Assembly (NCBI RefSeq): GCF_000004075.3 | Contig: NC_026656.2 | Location: forward strand, 10,168,001-10,232,000 | Origin: Cucumis sativus | Taxonomy: Eukaryota; Streptophyta; Magnoliopsida; Cucurbitales; Cucurbitaceae | Reading direction: 5' to 3' | Length of the DNA: 64,000 nt | Shown here: one piece after another, positions 9,961 through 21,257 of the stretch | Position numbering within the stretch: position 1 is the first letter of the stretch | How the letters are laid out: each line of letters begins with the position of its first letter | Position numbers and translations under genes: made by a program | Notes under the pieces: model-generated | The model's input: the letters and a program-made list of their open reading frames with translations, nothing else | Told to the model about the DNA's origin: nothing | The model's database searches: none

Positions 9961-12900
9961 AATGGAGATTTGTGAAGAGAGAAGAAACTTGAGATGTGGC
10001 TTTCACAGATCGAAAGAATAAAAGGGAAGAAAGTTAAAATTGGAGATGAGGGCTTGAAGAATAAGCATAAGAATTAACGAGATTTAAATAGAAAAAGGGG
10101 ATGTTTGACTTTGATCGTTGAAAGGGATTTTGGGGTTGATCATCGGACGCCGGCAGACCGAGACGGAACGCATTCGCCAAAACCAAATCAAATTATTCCT
10201 CAAAAATATTTTTGAGACTGAAATTTCCAAAATTTTCCCTTTTCTTTTATTTAGCATTATTTTTAAATATAATAAATAAATTTTTTAAAAATATCAAAAA
10301 TAGCTAATTTTACTTACTACTTTTTCAAATTAAAATATATTAGTACCATCTATGATAAACACCCATACATTAAATATAATAGTCTATCTGTCTAGGTTTA
10401 TAAATATTTTCAAAAAGATTCTCATTTATTTATTTATTTATTTTCGTGTAAAATTATTATTAATTAATAACTTTAAACTTTGTTTAGTTGAAAATAAATA
10501 ATTTTGATTCTGATGAAAATAAAAAATGTAGTTGATGTACTGATAAAATTATAAAGCATTTCATCACGTGTCAATTCTTTTACGTGAAAATTTAGTTTTG
10601 TACAATTATTAGGTGTACTCTATCTCTTTCCAACATTTTCATTTATTACACACAAAAAATTGAATAAGAATTATTGGATATCTATATTAATAATATATAA
10701 TTATATTTACAATACTTTAATTTTTTTTTCTTCTCGTTTTTAGGTTATACATTTATATCTACAAATATCTCATTTAATAAATTTTAAAAGATTTCCAATA
10801 ACTCCACTCCAAAAATCAATGATAAAAAACTGTCAAATATATTTTTGTTGGTCCATTTGATTTCATAAGTTTGATGAGTTTTTAATTTGATTCAATCAAT
10901 TTCAGAGTGAAATTTAGAATTTTATTCCAAATCTGAATCAAAATATGTGATAGGATCTAAGTTTTATGTTGAATTAAATTTGAACTTCCAAATTTCATCT
11001 CAAATCTAAAAACATTATATTAAAAAAAACATGTAATATTCACATGTAGGGAGTAAGATTAATTGTTATATTTAAATTTAACCCCATAATAAAGTTAAGT
11101 AAAATTGAAAATCAATAGTAGAGTAGGAAAATTTAAAATAATTTTTTTGTATTGAAATATAGCTCTAACTGTATAATACACATCATCCTTTTTCGCTTCT
11201 CTTGTTCTCTTAGTTAACAAGAAATTGGTTTGAACGCCTAAGGATCCTTCATGCTTTGATCCTTAGACGTTTATTATAAGGATCCATTTTGGAAATGAAA
11301 AGAGTTATAGGAGAAAAGAAATATGATAATCCTCCAGTATTATAAAATTTATATGTTTAGGAGAATGTTTGTTATTGGTAGTGTTATGATAATATGCGTT
11401 TGGAGTGAGGATTATAATAAGCATTGTTGTGATAATATTTGTTTAGAGAAAAAATTAAATGAGAATGATTATAAAAATTATTTATTATTATTATTATTTA
11501 AAAATCCGTTTGGGTCGTTAAGTTCGAATAAATTATATTTTTTTTCTTTTTTTGCAAAGGAATTGTATTAAATGCTGGAGTGAAGATTTGAACCCAAATA
11601 TATAGGTGCCAGTTGAGCTAAGTTCATGTCGGTTATATTTAACAATTAATTTAAACCAAATATTGGCACCATAATTTCATTCAAACGAAACGATATACGA
11701 TGAAGAAAATAGTTTATAGGAAGTGAGTTATAAACCAAAATCAATTACATGGAACACCATGCAAGAGCAAAAATTATTATTATTTTTAATAAATTTATAT
11801 TTTAACTCCAATACACAAATTTTATATATTTAGTTTACCAAATCGTCATAGTTTTTCTAAAAGGCAGTAATTTTTTTAAATACGACATTCATTTTTAACA
11901 TTTTTTTTTACCTAATCATTAGGTGTGATTAAATTATTAATTTTTTTAAAAAAATTATATTCTAAATCCAATACACAAATTTCGTATATTTAATTTACTA
12001 AATCGTTCTAGTTTTCGTAATGCAAGAGAAAAAAGAAAAAAAAAAAACAGATCCATTGGTGTAATCATAATAAATTATCTAGTTCAAGAGTAAAAGAAGA
12101 AGTTAAAATTTGTTTTTTAAAGAAAAATATTAAAAGGAACAAAATTTGTAAGTATAAAAATTATAAATGATGAAAAAATTAGATTAAATAGTATTTAAAT
12201 TTAAATAGATTAATTAGAAGGGAATTGAGGAAGGGTTATGATAACCCTCCTCCATACCCACCCTAAGAAATTAGTTGGAGAGAAAGGAAACATAAAGTTT
12301 ATTTGAATAGAGAAAGATAAGAATGTAATAAAGTATTTATAGGTTATTATACATAAAATTTTTGTAAAATGTTGGGTTGGTTGTTTATTGATGATGTGTG
12401 CAGTAGGAATTGAGGAAGAAAGTGCAAAGGGAAATGTTGAACAATTTCTGGTTGGGTTATGAGAAGGTGCGAATGAAAGGTTTAGAAACTTAAGTGAAAA
12501 GGAGTTGAGATAGTTTTTTCTTTTTGGACTCTAAAAAGGATGAAGGAAGAGACGAAGTTTCATATTGAATTGGTAGGACCCATACCCATGTCTGTGGACT
12601 CTTCCAATTTAGTTCTATGCTATTTCCCCTTTTTTTTAAATTAAAAAATAAATAGGTACTCAATTAAATTAAATTATTAATGTTAGAAATTTCTAATTAA
12701 ATAATTAGTTTGTTTATAAGGGTCCGTTTTATATCACAATTTGAATTTAAAGATCAATTACTCAAATTTAGGCCTAACAAACTAATCAACTTTTTAGTAT
12801 AAAGAAATAAATATAAATCAAACTATTCATATATATATATATATAATCTAAATTTAAATATTAAATTTAAACAAACTCATGGGCCAATAAACAATCAAAC

Positions 12901-12990
12901 ATGAAATTAAATATATTATTTATATAGTAATAATATCGTAATCTTACTTTGTTCCATTTGATTCGATGTTTAATTTGATACTCTGATTCT
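9961..12990. other. Intergenic AT-rich DNA
   Basis: The first ~150 bases hold the presumed 5' leader and promoter of PMP22. The rest contains many A/T runs and (AT)n near 12828-12845 but no coding signal I can support. A tRNA-like cassette lies at about 11575-11635 (listed separately). Confidence 0.4.
11572..11635 (-). mobile_element. tRNA-like (SINE-type) cassette
   Basis: The minus strand reads GACATGAACTTAGCTCAACT and GGCACC, then TTTGGGTTCAAATCTTC. This resembles a pol III A box (TAGCTCAACTGGCA) and B box (GGTTCAAATC) at tRNA-like spacing. No cloverleaf acceptor stem closes, so it is not a tRNA gene. A decayed tRNA-derived SINE head is the likeliest reading. Confidence 0.35.
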
Positions 12991-13450
12991 CCCTTCAGTA
13001 TTCGATGTTTTGACATATTTGGAGTGAATAAAAAAAGATTGTATGTTTGGAGTGAGTTAGAGTCTTCTAGTTCTTCAAAGAATTCTCTTTAAACACTCTG
13101 GAGTAAAAAATGTACATTAAGAAGAACTCATCTATTTATAGGGTTCTCTAGTGGGCTTTATGGGCTTAAATCTCGTTGGTTCATGGACCAGGCCCATGGG
13201 CTCAACCATGTAGATTTGGGTCATATTTTCTCTTACGTAATCTAAGTAAATAATATTAAATTGAACCAAAATAATTAATTTGATTCAACGGTTATGATAA
13301 AAACGTGGCATTATCAAAATTAATCAATTTATGTTTTCAATTTGAATTTGGGATACATATCAATTTTTAATTAGTTTCAAATTCAATTATTTGCACTTTT
13401 CACCATAAATGATGTGACAGTTTGTGATTGGTCTCAAGATTTCATATTCA
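12991..13450 (+). repeat. Diverged direct duplication, copy 1
   Basis: This block shares ordered segments with 13850-14930: 'CTCTAGTG(G/A)GCTT', 'TTGGTTGGTCCATG'-like, 'TAGATTTG', 'AATAATAT..AATT..ACCAAA', an identical TTTTAATTAGTTTCAAATTC followed by AATTATTTG, and 'CAGTTTGTGATTGG/CAATTTGTGATTGA'. It looks like an old LTR-like or intergenic segmental duplication. Edges are approximate. Confidence 0.55.
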
Positions 13451-13849
13451 ACATTACTAAATAAATAAAGTATAATCGGAGAGGAGACACGAAACAGCTC
13501 AGGGAATGCATTCCTCGTTCTCGTCTCTGTTTAGCACACATGGGACTTTTTTCCACTCCCTCCCCATTCCCCACCTAATCGGGGTCCCCACTGGACCCAT
13601 CCTCGTGGGAAAATTGAACATCTCTAATTAGGCTCTACATTCACCAGACCTTTTAAATTGATAAATAATCAAGAAATCTTGCTCATTTATTATATAAATC
13701 TTTTATGCCAATACGAAAACTTAGCCACATTTATAAAAAAAATTCAAAAACTTATTTTTTTTCCTCATATACCCTCCACAACTCCCTCTCCATTTACTAT
13801 TTCAAATTGGAGAAATGTGTTTTTGTGGAGTTGAGATGGTATTTGTGTT

Positions 13850-14930
13850 GATTTGATGCAATGCAGTTCGATCTCTAGTACTTTATACTTTTATTTTTTC
13901 TCGGTTGAATCTGTACTTTTGATGTATGGAAGCAGCGTGTTTGATGTTCTTGGAGTGATTTAGTCTTCAAGAGTTACGAGGTCTTCTTGTTGTTGGGAGA
14001 ATTCTTTCTAATGTCTATTAGTAAATTTTACTAAATTCCCTCAAACGAAGAGAACGAGATCTCTAGTGAGCTTTGTAAACCTAGGTTTGGTTGGTCCATG
14101 CATCTGACCACTGGACCAAGCTAATTAGATTTGAAAGATAGTTGCAAATATAACAATTAGATTCAAAATAATTAAGGACATAGCAATATTTAAAAAATGT
14201 GCAAATATAGCAAAATCTATCAAAGTGTATCAATGATAGAAGTCTATCACTGATAGACCATGTTACAAATATTGGTCTATTGATAGACAATAAGAGTCTA
14301 TCACCCGATAGATTTTGCTGTATTTGCAATTTTTTTTTAAATGTTGCTATATACTTAATTATTATTCTTAAAATTGCCACCAATTATAATTACCTAGACT
14401 TTTAGAGTCTTATTTAGTATTTGGGCTACATTTACCTTATATGGGTTCAATTAGACTTTAGCCTAAATAATAGAGTAATTGTAATTGATGACAACTTTAT
14501 GAATAATAATTAAGGATATATAAAAAAAAAGTTGCAAATATAACAAAAATCTCGTTGATAGATTTGTATGGTCTATTAGTGATAGACTAATATTTATAAC
14601 ATGGTTTATGGGTGATAGACTTCTATACTTAATAGAATTTGACAAATTTTGTTATATTTGTAAATTTTTTAAAATGTTGCTATATACTCAATTATTTTGA
14701 ATATAATTGTTAAATTTGCAACTATCTCTAAATAATAATATTTAATTAGACCAAATTAATTTATTCAATTCAATGAACGAAAACACAGTATTATTAGAAA
14801 ATATGTTAAATTTTAATTAGTTTCAAATTCAATTATTTGTAATGAACTCAATTATTTGTAACTTCATTGTTTAGTATATGATAACGACAATTTGTGATTG
14901 ATTTAAAATTTATTATTCAACCATTCCAAT
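13850..14930 (+). repeat. Diverged direct duplication, copy 2 (interrupted)
   Basis: This is the second copy of the block at 12991-13450, with the same order of matching segments. It is split between 'TAGATTTGAA' (ends 14135) and 'CTAAATAATAATATTTAATT' (starts 14728) by the inverted-repeat element at 14136-14727. The empty copy 1 thus shows the pre-insertion arrangement. Confidence 0.55.
14136..14727. mobile_element. Nested MITE-like inverted-repeat element
   Basis: Outer ends are inverted repeats: AGATAGTTGCAAATATAACA at 14136 against its complement ending TTTGCAACTATCT at 14727, each continuing into AATTAGATTCAAAATAATT or its complement. Inside are further inverted arms built on 'ATAGCAA..TTTAAAA..TTGCAAATATAGCAAAATCTATC' and multiple TCTATC/GATAGA palindromes (14220-14315 and 14555-14640). 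This suggests two related copies, one nested in or recombined with the other. No transposase is encoded. Confidence 0.65.
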
Positions 14931-15430
14931 TTCTATCTCTTTTTTCTTCTAAAAATCACAAGTTTCTTGGACATTAAATTGAGAAGGTAGGATCCCATTG
15001 GATACACCATTCAAATTTATTAATATATTAATTTTCAATTTTTAAAAGTTTTCAAGTCTTCCAAACAAAAAAGAAACCTATTAGACATACCATAAAATAA
15101 AAAAATTATGATCCTAATTAATTTTCAAATTGATAGCCAATAGATTAATTAATTTTCAAACTTTTTAAAAATCCATTAAACATAATTATTGAAAGTCCAA
15201 AGATTAATTTGGTAAGCACTCATCAACTATACACGAATTAAATTCCTAAAAAAAAGTATTATATAGCAAATAAATGTCTAAAAGAAACACAAATTGAAGC
15301 TATTTAAAATAGTTCCTTTTTAAAAATACACATTGATAAGAAAACGAAAGAAAAAAAGGAATAAATTAGTCCATAAAAGAGGATGTGCGTGATGTGCTGT
15401 TGATTGGGTTTGTGTACGTTAAGAAGAAGT

Positions 15431-15521
15431 CGTAACGGCTATATTTTTTGTTTGAACTTCAAAACTATCATTACGCCTTTCCATTTTGCCATTTCTTCTT
15501 TTCTCTCATTTCAACGGCTCT
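15431..15521 (+). promoter_or_regulatory. Two MSA-like (AACGG) mitotic elements upstream of KIN-10A
   Basis: CGTAACGGCTA at 15431-15441 and TTCAACGGCTC at about 15510-15520 match the mitosis-specific activator core AACGG with most of the YCYAACGGYYA flanks. They lie about 210 and 130 bases before the ATG. In plants MSA boxes bind three-repeat MYB factors and drive G2/M genes, which suits a cytokinetic kinesin. This is an inference from motif and context. Confidence 0.5.
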
Positions 15522-15648
15522 TCTTCTTCTTCTTCTTCCTAACTTAGCTTTCTTGAACTCCCTCCATTGAGAACTCCATCAATCTTGATAAATCAATTCA
15601 AGATTTAAGTTCTTCCCAGTTCATTTTTCTTCTGGATTCGTCACTGTA

Positions 15649-18600
15649 ATGGCTCCAACTCCGTCTTCTAAATCAAATCAAGGTCACATGACCCAACTGA
15701 GAACTCCTCAAGCGAAGCGCCTCAATTTCAACACCCCTAGATCACATTCATCCCCTTTTCCCAATTCCGCCATTAAGGACTCCCAGTCCGAGCATCCCGT
15801 TGAAGTAATCGGCCGGATCCGAGACTATCCCGACCGGAAAGATAAACCGGTTTCCATTCTGCAGATAAATCCCGATGGACAGAACGTTCGGGTTCGGGCT
15901 GATTTCGGGTACAGGGATTTCAGTCTCGATGGGATTTCGCTGTCGGAAGAGGAAGATCTTGACTCGTTTTACAAGAAGTTCGTGGAAGCCAGGATTCATG
16001 GTGTTAAGTTGGGTGAGAAATGTACGATTATGATGTATGGACCCACCGGTGCCGGCAAGAGTCACACGATGTTTGGCTGTTCGAAGCAGCCGGGTATTGT
16101 GTATAAGTCGCTGAAGGACATTTTAGGCGACGGAGAAAGTGAAGCTGCCGCTACTGCCGGAGTCGATGGTGGCGAGCGGCTGAATGTTGGGATGTTTGTA
16201 CAAGTTACGGTTCTGGAGATTTATAATGAAGAAATATATGATCTTCTTTCGAGTAATTCTGGTGGAGGACTAGGGCTTGGTTGGCCTAAGGGAAGTGCCT
16301 CTAAGGTAATATTATCAAAATTCCCAAAATACTTTGTTTCTTGAATTAGTTTGAAATAATGTTTTGCTCTTTTGTTCTAGTCTTTGTAATTTTATGCTTA
16401 CGTTTAGTTCTATAGTTTTGGGAACTGTTGAAAGGAGTTCATCTTCATTCTTTTGTCACATTTCATTCAAGAAAGGTCACTCTGTGTAAGTTTTTAGCTC
16501 TAGGGAAGGCTTTTCTTTTGTGGAAATTAACTTCACACTATCTGTTGGGACTATTTTAAAAAGTTGCTTTTTGAAGTATAAGAACTAACTTGGATGCTTG
16601 AAAGTAGAGTGTAAGATGTTTTAATTGTTTGAACTATTACTTTTCATGCTGAAATGGAGAAAATGGGATCTGGTTTTGGTTGCTTGGACTGTGTTCTTAA
16701 GGGATTGGAAGTTTGAGAACATTATGTTGTTGCAGGTGAAGCTTGAAGTGATGGGGAAGAAGGCAAAAAATGCCACTTATCTATCTGGAAATGAAGCAGG
16801 AAAAATTTCCAAAGAGATTCAGAAAGTGGAGAAAAGAAGGATAGTTAAAAGTACACTCTGCAATGAGAGAAGTTCTAGAAGCCATTGCATGGTATGGCTT
16901 TGAGGGTTTGAACAATCTTCTTTATTCACATATGAATATTTCATCATTTTTGTTATGTTTTGGGATGATTCATAGATAATCCTTGACGTGCCGACTGTCG
17001 GTGGACGCCTGATGCTCGTGGATATGGCTGGTTCTGAAAATATAGAGCAAGCTGGACAAGTTGGATTTGAGGCAAAAATGCAGGTGAAATTTGTTTTTAA
17101 GAGTCCCCCCCACTTCATGTGCTTTTTTAATAACTAAATATTGATTCAAATGACAGACGGCAAAGATTAATCAAGGTAATATCGCATTGAAAAGAGTGGT
17201 TGAATCAATTGCCAATGGTGATTCTCATGTGCCTTTCAGAGACAGTAAATTGACCATGCTTCTGCAGGTAACTTACTTTCTTCTTCTTCCCTTCAGTGGA
17301 AGTTTGTGCTTAGAGTTTTTCTTTTTAGTTTTGCTTAGACTGTGATTGTGTAAGATTGATTTGATTTGATTTCCCAATCCTTCTGTCCAGGATTCTTTTG
17401 AAGATGATAAATCCAAAATTCTGATGATTCTGTGTGCTAGCCCTGATCCAAAAGAATTACACAAGACAATCTCTACTCTCGAATACGGTGCTAAAGCCAA
17501 ATGCATTGTCCGTGGTCCTCATACACCAACAAAGGATAAATGTGGTGCTGATGATTCTGCTTCTGCTGTTATTCTGGGTTCCAGAATTGCGGCCATGGAC
17601 GATTTCATCTTCAAGTTACAGAAGGAGAACAAACTTAGAGAGAAAGAGCGAAATGAGGCGCATAGAGAACTCATGAAGAAAGAAGAAGAGGTATCAGCAT
17701 TGAGAGTCAAGCTCGAGAAAGCGGGTTCGAAAGGATCAAACGTGAGTGAGGAAGAGATCAATTTGAAGGTGAATGAGAGAACGCAACTTCTGAAACTTGA
17801 GTTGGAAAGGAAGCTGGAGGAGTGCCAGAAAATGGCCAATGAATTTGTTGAATTGGAAAGGAGAAGGATGGAAGAAAAGATACTGCAGCAGCAACAAGAA
17901 GTCGAAATGTTGAGGCGTCGGTTGGAAGAGATCGAATCCGAGCTATTGAATTCAAGGGATGCTACAAGCATTGATGTAAACAAATCAAGGGACATGGATG
18001 GCTGCAGGCTAGCTAAAAGACTCTTAGGAGTATATGCTAGTGCAGATGCAGGGATGGTGAAGTCCATGGACTTGGACATGGATGATCAAGAACCAATTCG
18101 TGAAGTAAAACTCATCGGCGGTGTGGATTATCAACCAACTACCAACAACGGTATCCAAAGTCTACTAGACAAAGTGAACGAGAAAGTTGATCATGATGTA
18201 TTTTCATCACGGTTTGGGGATGGGGATAGAGTATGCCTAAGTACTGTATTCGAGGAAGAAGAAGCAGAAGAGGAAGAGGAGAAGGAAGTTATAGAAGAAA
18301 AGAGAGTAGTGTGTACAGTCGAAGGACTCACAGAACAACAACTAACACCAAACGTTGTGATCCGGAGTCAGAACAAAGAAGATTTTATCAAGGAGAGATC
18401 AGAGATCGGCATCGGACTGTTAAACGACAACGAAAGCTCCAAGGACACCGCATTCTCCAGAAAGTTGAGAATTCAAAATATATTTACTCTTTGTGGAAAC
18501 CATAGAGAGCTTTCTCAACAAATTGCCCCAATACTACCTGAGAAGAAGAGATCTGATGATGCTGAAAATCAGCACCCATCATCTCCATTGAAGACAATTG

Positions 18601-18988
18601 GAGAAGTTCAAAAGGCTACATCAGATCATTACACTCAGATCCTTTCAGACCTGACGGTAATATAATAGCTGCTGCAAGATAACATTTTTCTTTGGTATCG
18701 TAATATATAACAACAATATCAATCATTATGGCTGTTTTTTGGTTTACATTTCAGAACCAGAATGGAGCTGTATTGACAGAAAATGAAGAGACAATGCAGC
18801 AGCCTGTGAAGCTGGTACAAGTAAAGGGAGGATTAAACAGCCCAAGTGTTATACCAATGAGTCCAATTCTTCCATTGGGCTCAAAGGAGAACAAGCTACC
18901 GGGCACGCCGAACATGGTATCGCAGCAAAGTGATGGGCTATCACCGAGGCTCAGCGCTACGCCGTTCATCACAGTAAGAAGACACTGA
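15649..18988 (+). CDS. KIN10A: Kinesin KIN-10A (phragmoplast-associated PAKRP2-type)
   Basis: Six exons: 15649-16305, 16736-16891, 16976-17083, 17157-17267, 17391-18656 and 18755-18988, giving 843 residues. A short basic N-tail leads into an N-terminal motor from about residue 50. The P-loop is GPTGAGKSH at 131-139, switch I is NERSSRSH at 262-269 and switch II is DMAGSEN at 287-293; these variant spellings are typical of the KIN-10 group. A neck/coiled coil rich in E/K/R runs from about 415 to 530, then a low-complexity acidic patch (EEEEAEEEEEKE) and the family end TPFITVRRH. The orthologue known from Arabidopsis moves along microtubules in the phragmoplast during cell-plate formation. From memory, some orthologues carry an extra C-terminal segment around 'VKWE'; it is not visible here. 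Start chosen: first in-frame ATG, MAPTPSS, as in the family. Confidence 0.95.
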
Positions 18989-19860
18989 GGGGGGAGGAGG
19001 TTTATGTTAATGTTTAGGAGTTTTGTTGGTGCATTATGGTTGTGGCTTGAGTATATAGAGAGATGAATATACTCTTGCGTTGAACTATGAAGTTGTTAAT
19101 AGATTCCTGAATTCTTCGATGTAATTCTGTTATATATTATTTTGTTAAATATGAAACTTAACTCTTCCTTCCCATTATTGGTTCTTCTAATACAAATGCA
19201 TACAAATTCAGTTTCACATACTTTGGCTTATATTTATTGACCTCCCCCATACACTTTATTAAAATCCAAGCTTCATACCATCAGAAATAAAATCCAAGCT
19301 TCAATTGATGCTAAACACGAACCAAAAGTGATTATAAACATTGATTTTATCAGATCTACTATACAAAAGGAGAGACATATAACAATAATTATTGACATAA
19401 ATTTCATCCTATAAGTGTTTTTAAGAACACAATCCTCGTAATTATGGAACTGTAAAAACGATAAAACAATAATTTTATTTTTTGTAAAATACTTGTTTGA
19501 TACGAAGTGAAAAACTTTTCATACAAAATTTATTTTAGGATTTGTAAAATTAATTTTTTTTTCAAGTAAAGTTTAATTTCATTTGAAAAAATACAAGAAA
19601 TAAAATCCAAGATAAGTTGTTTATCATAATATTGATAGATACAACAAACTGTAAAATAGACAATGATATTTTGTTGTAAATATTTGGTTCATGGTAGCTC
19701 GTATAATTTTAATTGGAAATTTAATCTTGAGAGAGAAAGAGAGAGAGTTACATACCGTAATGTGAAAAGATAACCAATTAAAAAGGTTACCTTTTGAAAT
19801 AGGGCCAAAAATATTTCTTTCATCAAATAAATGGCGAAGCATTTTCTCGAATATTTAAAG
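18989..19860. other. KIN-10A 3' flank / intergenic
   Basis: About 150 bases of probable 3' UTR are followed by AT-rich DNA. A (GA)-rich run GAGAGAAAGAGAGAGAG sits at about 19730-19747. No gene is seen. Confidence 0.4.
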
Positions 19861-19876
19861 ATAATTATGCAAAATA

Positions 19877-20058
19877 TGGGCCGACGAAGGCCCACAATAA
19901 AGCTTTATTTCCTTAGAAGGCCCAAACGTTTGGGCTTCAGAAATTGAGCCCAAATAAATTCCGAGCCCTAGACAGAAGTTATTATAAAAAGCAGTAGGAC
20001 AAGTTCTTCTCTTCTCCCCTCCATCGGCGCCGCTGCTTTTCACAGTTGCTAACCCTTA
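19877..20058 (+). promoter_or_regulatory. RPL14 promoter: five Site II (TGGGCY) boxes and a telo-box-like motif
   Basis: TGGGCC occurs at 19877-19882, its complement at 19889-19894 and 19919-19924, TGGGCT at 19931-19936, and AGCCCA at 19947-19952: five boxes in 76 bases. TAACCCTTA at 20050-20058 resembles the telo box (AAACCCTAA). Site II plus telo box is the known signature of plant ribosomal-protein promoters, read by TCP-type factors. The arrangement is seen directly; its activity is inferred. Confidence 0.7.
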
Positions 20059-20068
20059 GCCACCAAAA

Positions 20069-21257
20069 ATGGTGAGATTCTTTCTCTGCATCGCTACGTT
20101 CTCCTACTCTTTTTACCTTTACTTTGTATTTCACTGCTTCAATTTGTTCATTTTGTTCTTTTGCTGTGTTTCTTCAGCCTTTCAAGCGGTATGTTGAGAT
20201 TGGAAGGATTGCCCTCATCAACTACGGTGAGGATTACGGGAAGCTTGTTGTAATCGTCGATGTAATTGACCAGAATCGGGTAAGCATACTCGTTCTTATT
20301 CATTCTGTTTTTCTACTTGTTATCCAATGGTTTTAGTTAGGCAAGGGTGATGAAATTTTTTTTATGTTCTTTGTTATTTGAAAATAGCTAAATGGAATAA
20401 CAGTAGAATTCGTATCTTCTGCGGAATTTTTTACATTGCATTCGTTTCTAAGGGTTCGGTGCTGAAACTGCTAGATAATGAACTTGCTTTATTTCGGTTT
20501 TAAGTCATCTGGGCTGTTTTTGCTTTAGAACTTAAGAAGGGATGGATTTGTGTACTACTTTGTTTCAGTTGGAAAGTTTTGATAATGGCGGTAGTCATAA
20601 TTAAGCATTCTCAAGTTGGTGGATTTTCAACTTGGGGGGGTTTTGTTACCTTATTCCACCCGAGTTGATTTATAACTTTTAAGTGATTTTGAAAATTTGT
20701 GAAACGATAGTGATTACCATGACTTGCTTTTCAATGAATTCTTTTGTTAAATCATTTGCATGACTAGCTTGATTTTATGTCTGGTCAGGCTTTGGTCGAT
20801 GCCCCTGATATGGAGCGTTCTCAAATGAACTTTAAGAGACTCTCCTTGACCGATATCAAAATTGATATTAAGAGGGTCCCGAAGAAGAAGGAACTGATCG
20901 AAGCCATGAAAGCTGGGGGTATGGATTTTTACTTACAATTTCTTACTCGTATGGTCTTTGCTTAAGCTTATTCTTTTTGCTGTTGAATGATCAGATGTTC
21001 AGAAGAAATGGGAGAATAGCTCTTGGGGCAGAAAATTGATCGTTAAGAAGAGAAGAGCCTCACTCAATGACTTCGATAGGTTCAAGCTTATGTTGGCGAA
21101 GATTAAGGTTTGTATTGATTAACTAATAATGATGCACCTAATTTTTTTGTTGATGCATTTGTTTGTTAGCATCATTTGAATTTATGTGTTTTTATCTATG
21201 CAGAGGGCTGGATTGGTTAGGCAAGAGCTTGCAAAGTTGAAGAAGGCCGAGGCTTAG
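20069..21257 (+). CDS. RPL14: 60S ribosomal protein L14 (eL14)
   Basis: Five exons: 20069-20071 (the ATG alone), 20178-20279, 20789-20918, 20995-21107 and 21204-21257, giving 133 residues, close to the usual 134 of plants. The protein begins [20 protein letters not shown], continues [20 protein letters not shown] and ends [17 protein letters not shown]. These are hallmarks of eL14, whose N-terminal SH3-like barrel sits on the large subunit of cytosolic ribosomes. The first intron lies directly after the start codon, a layout also seen in other plant ribosomal-protein genes. Introns are GT-AG and in phase. The promoter carries Site II and telo-box-like motifs. Confidence 0.96.

Noticed and set aside
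11572..11635. Functional tRNA gene
   Set aside because: A and B boxes can be seen but no acceptor stem pairs and the anticodon arm is not formed.
17519..18079. 186-residue minus-strand frame
   Set aside because: It lies opposite KIN-10A exon 5 and is Ser/Leu-rich, as expected from antisense of a Glu/Lys coiled coil.
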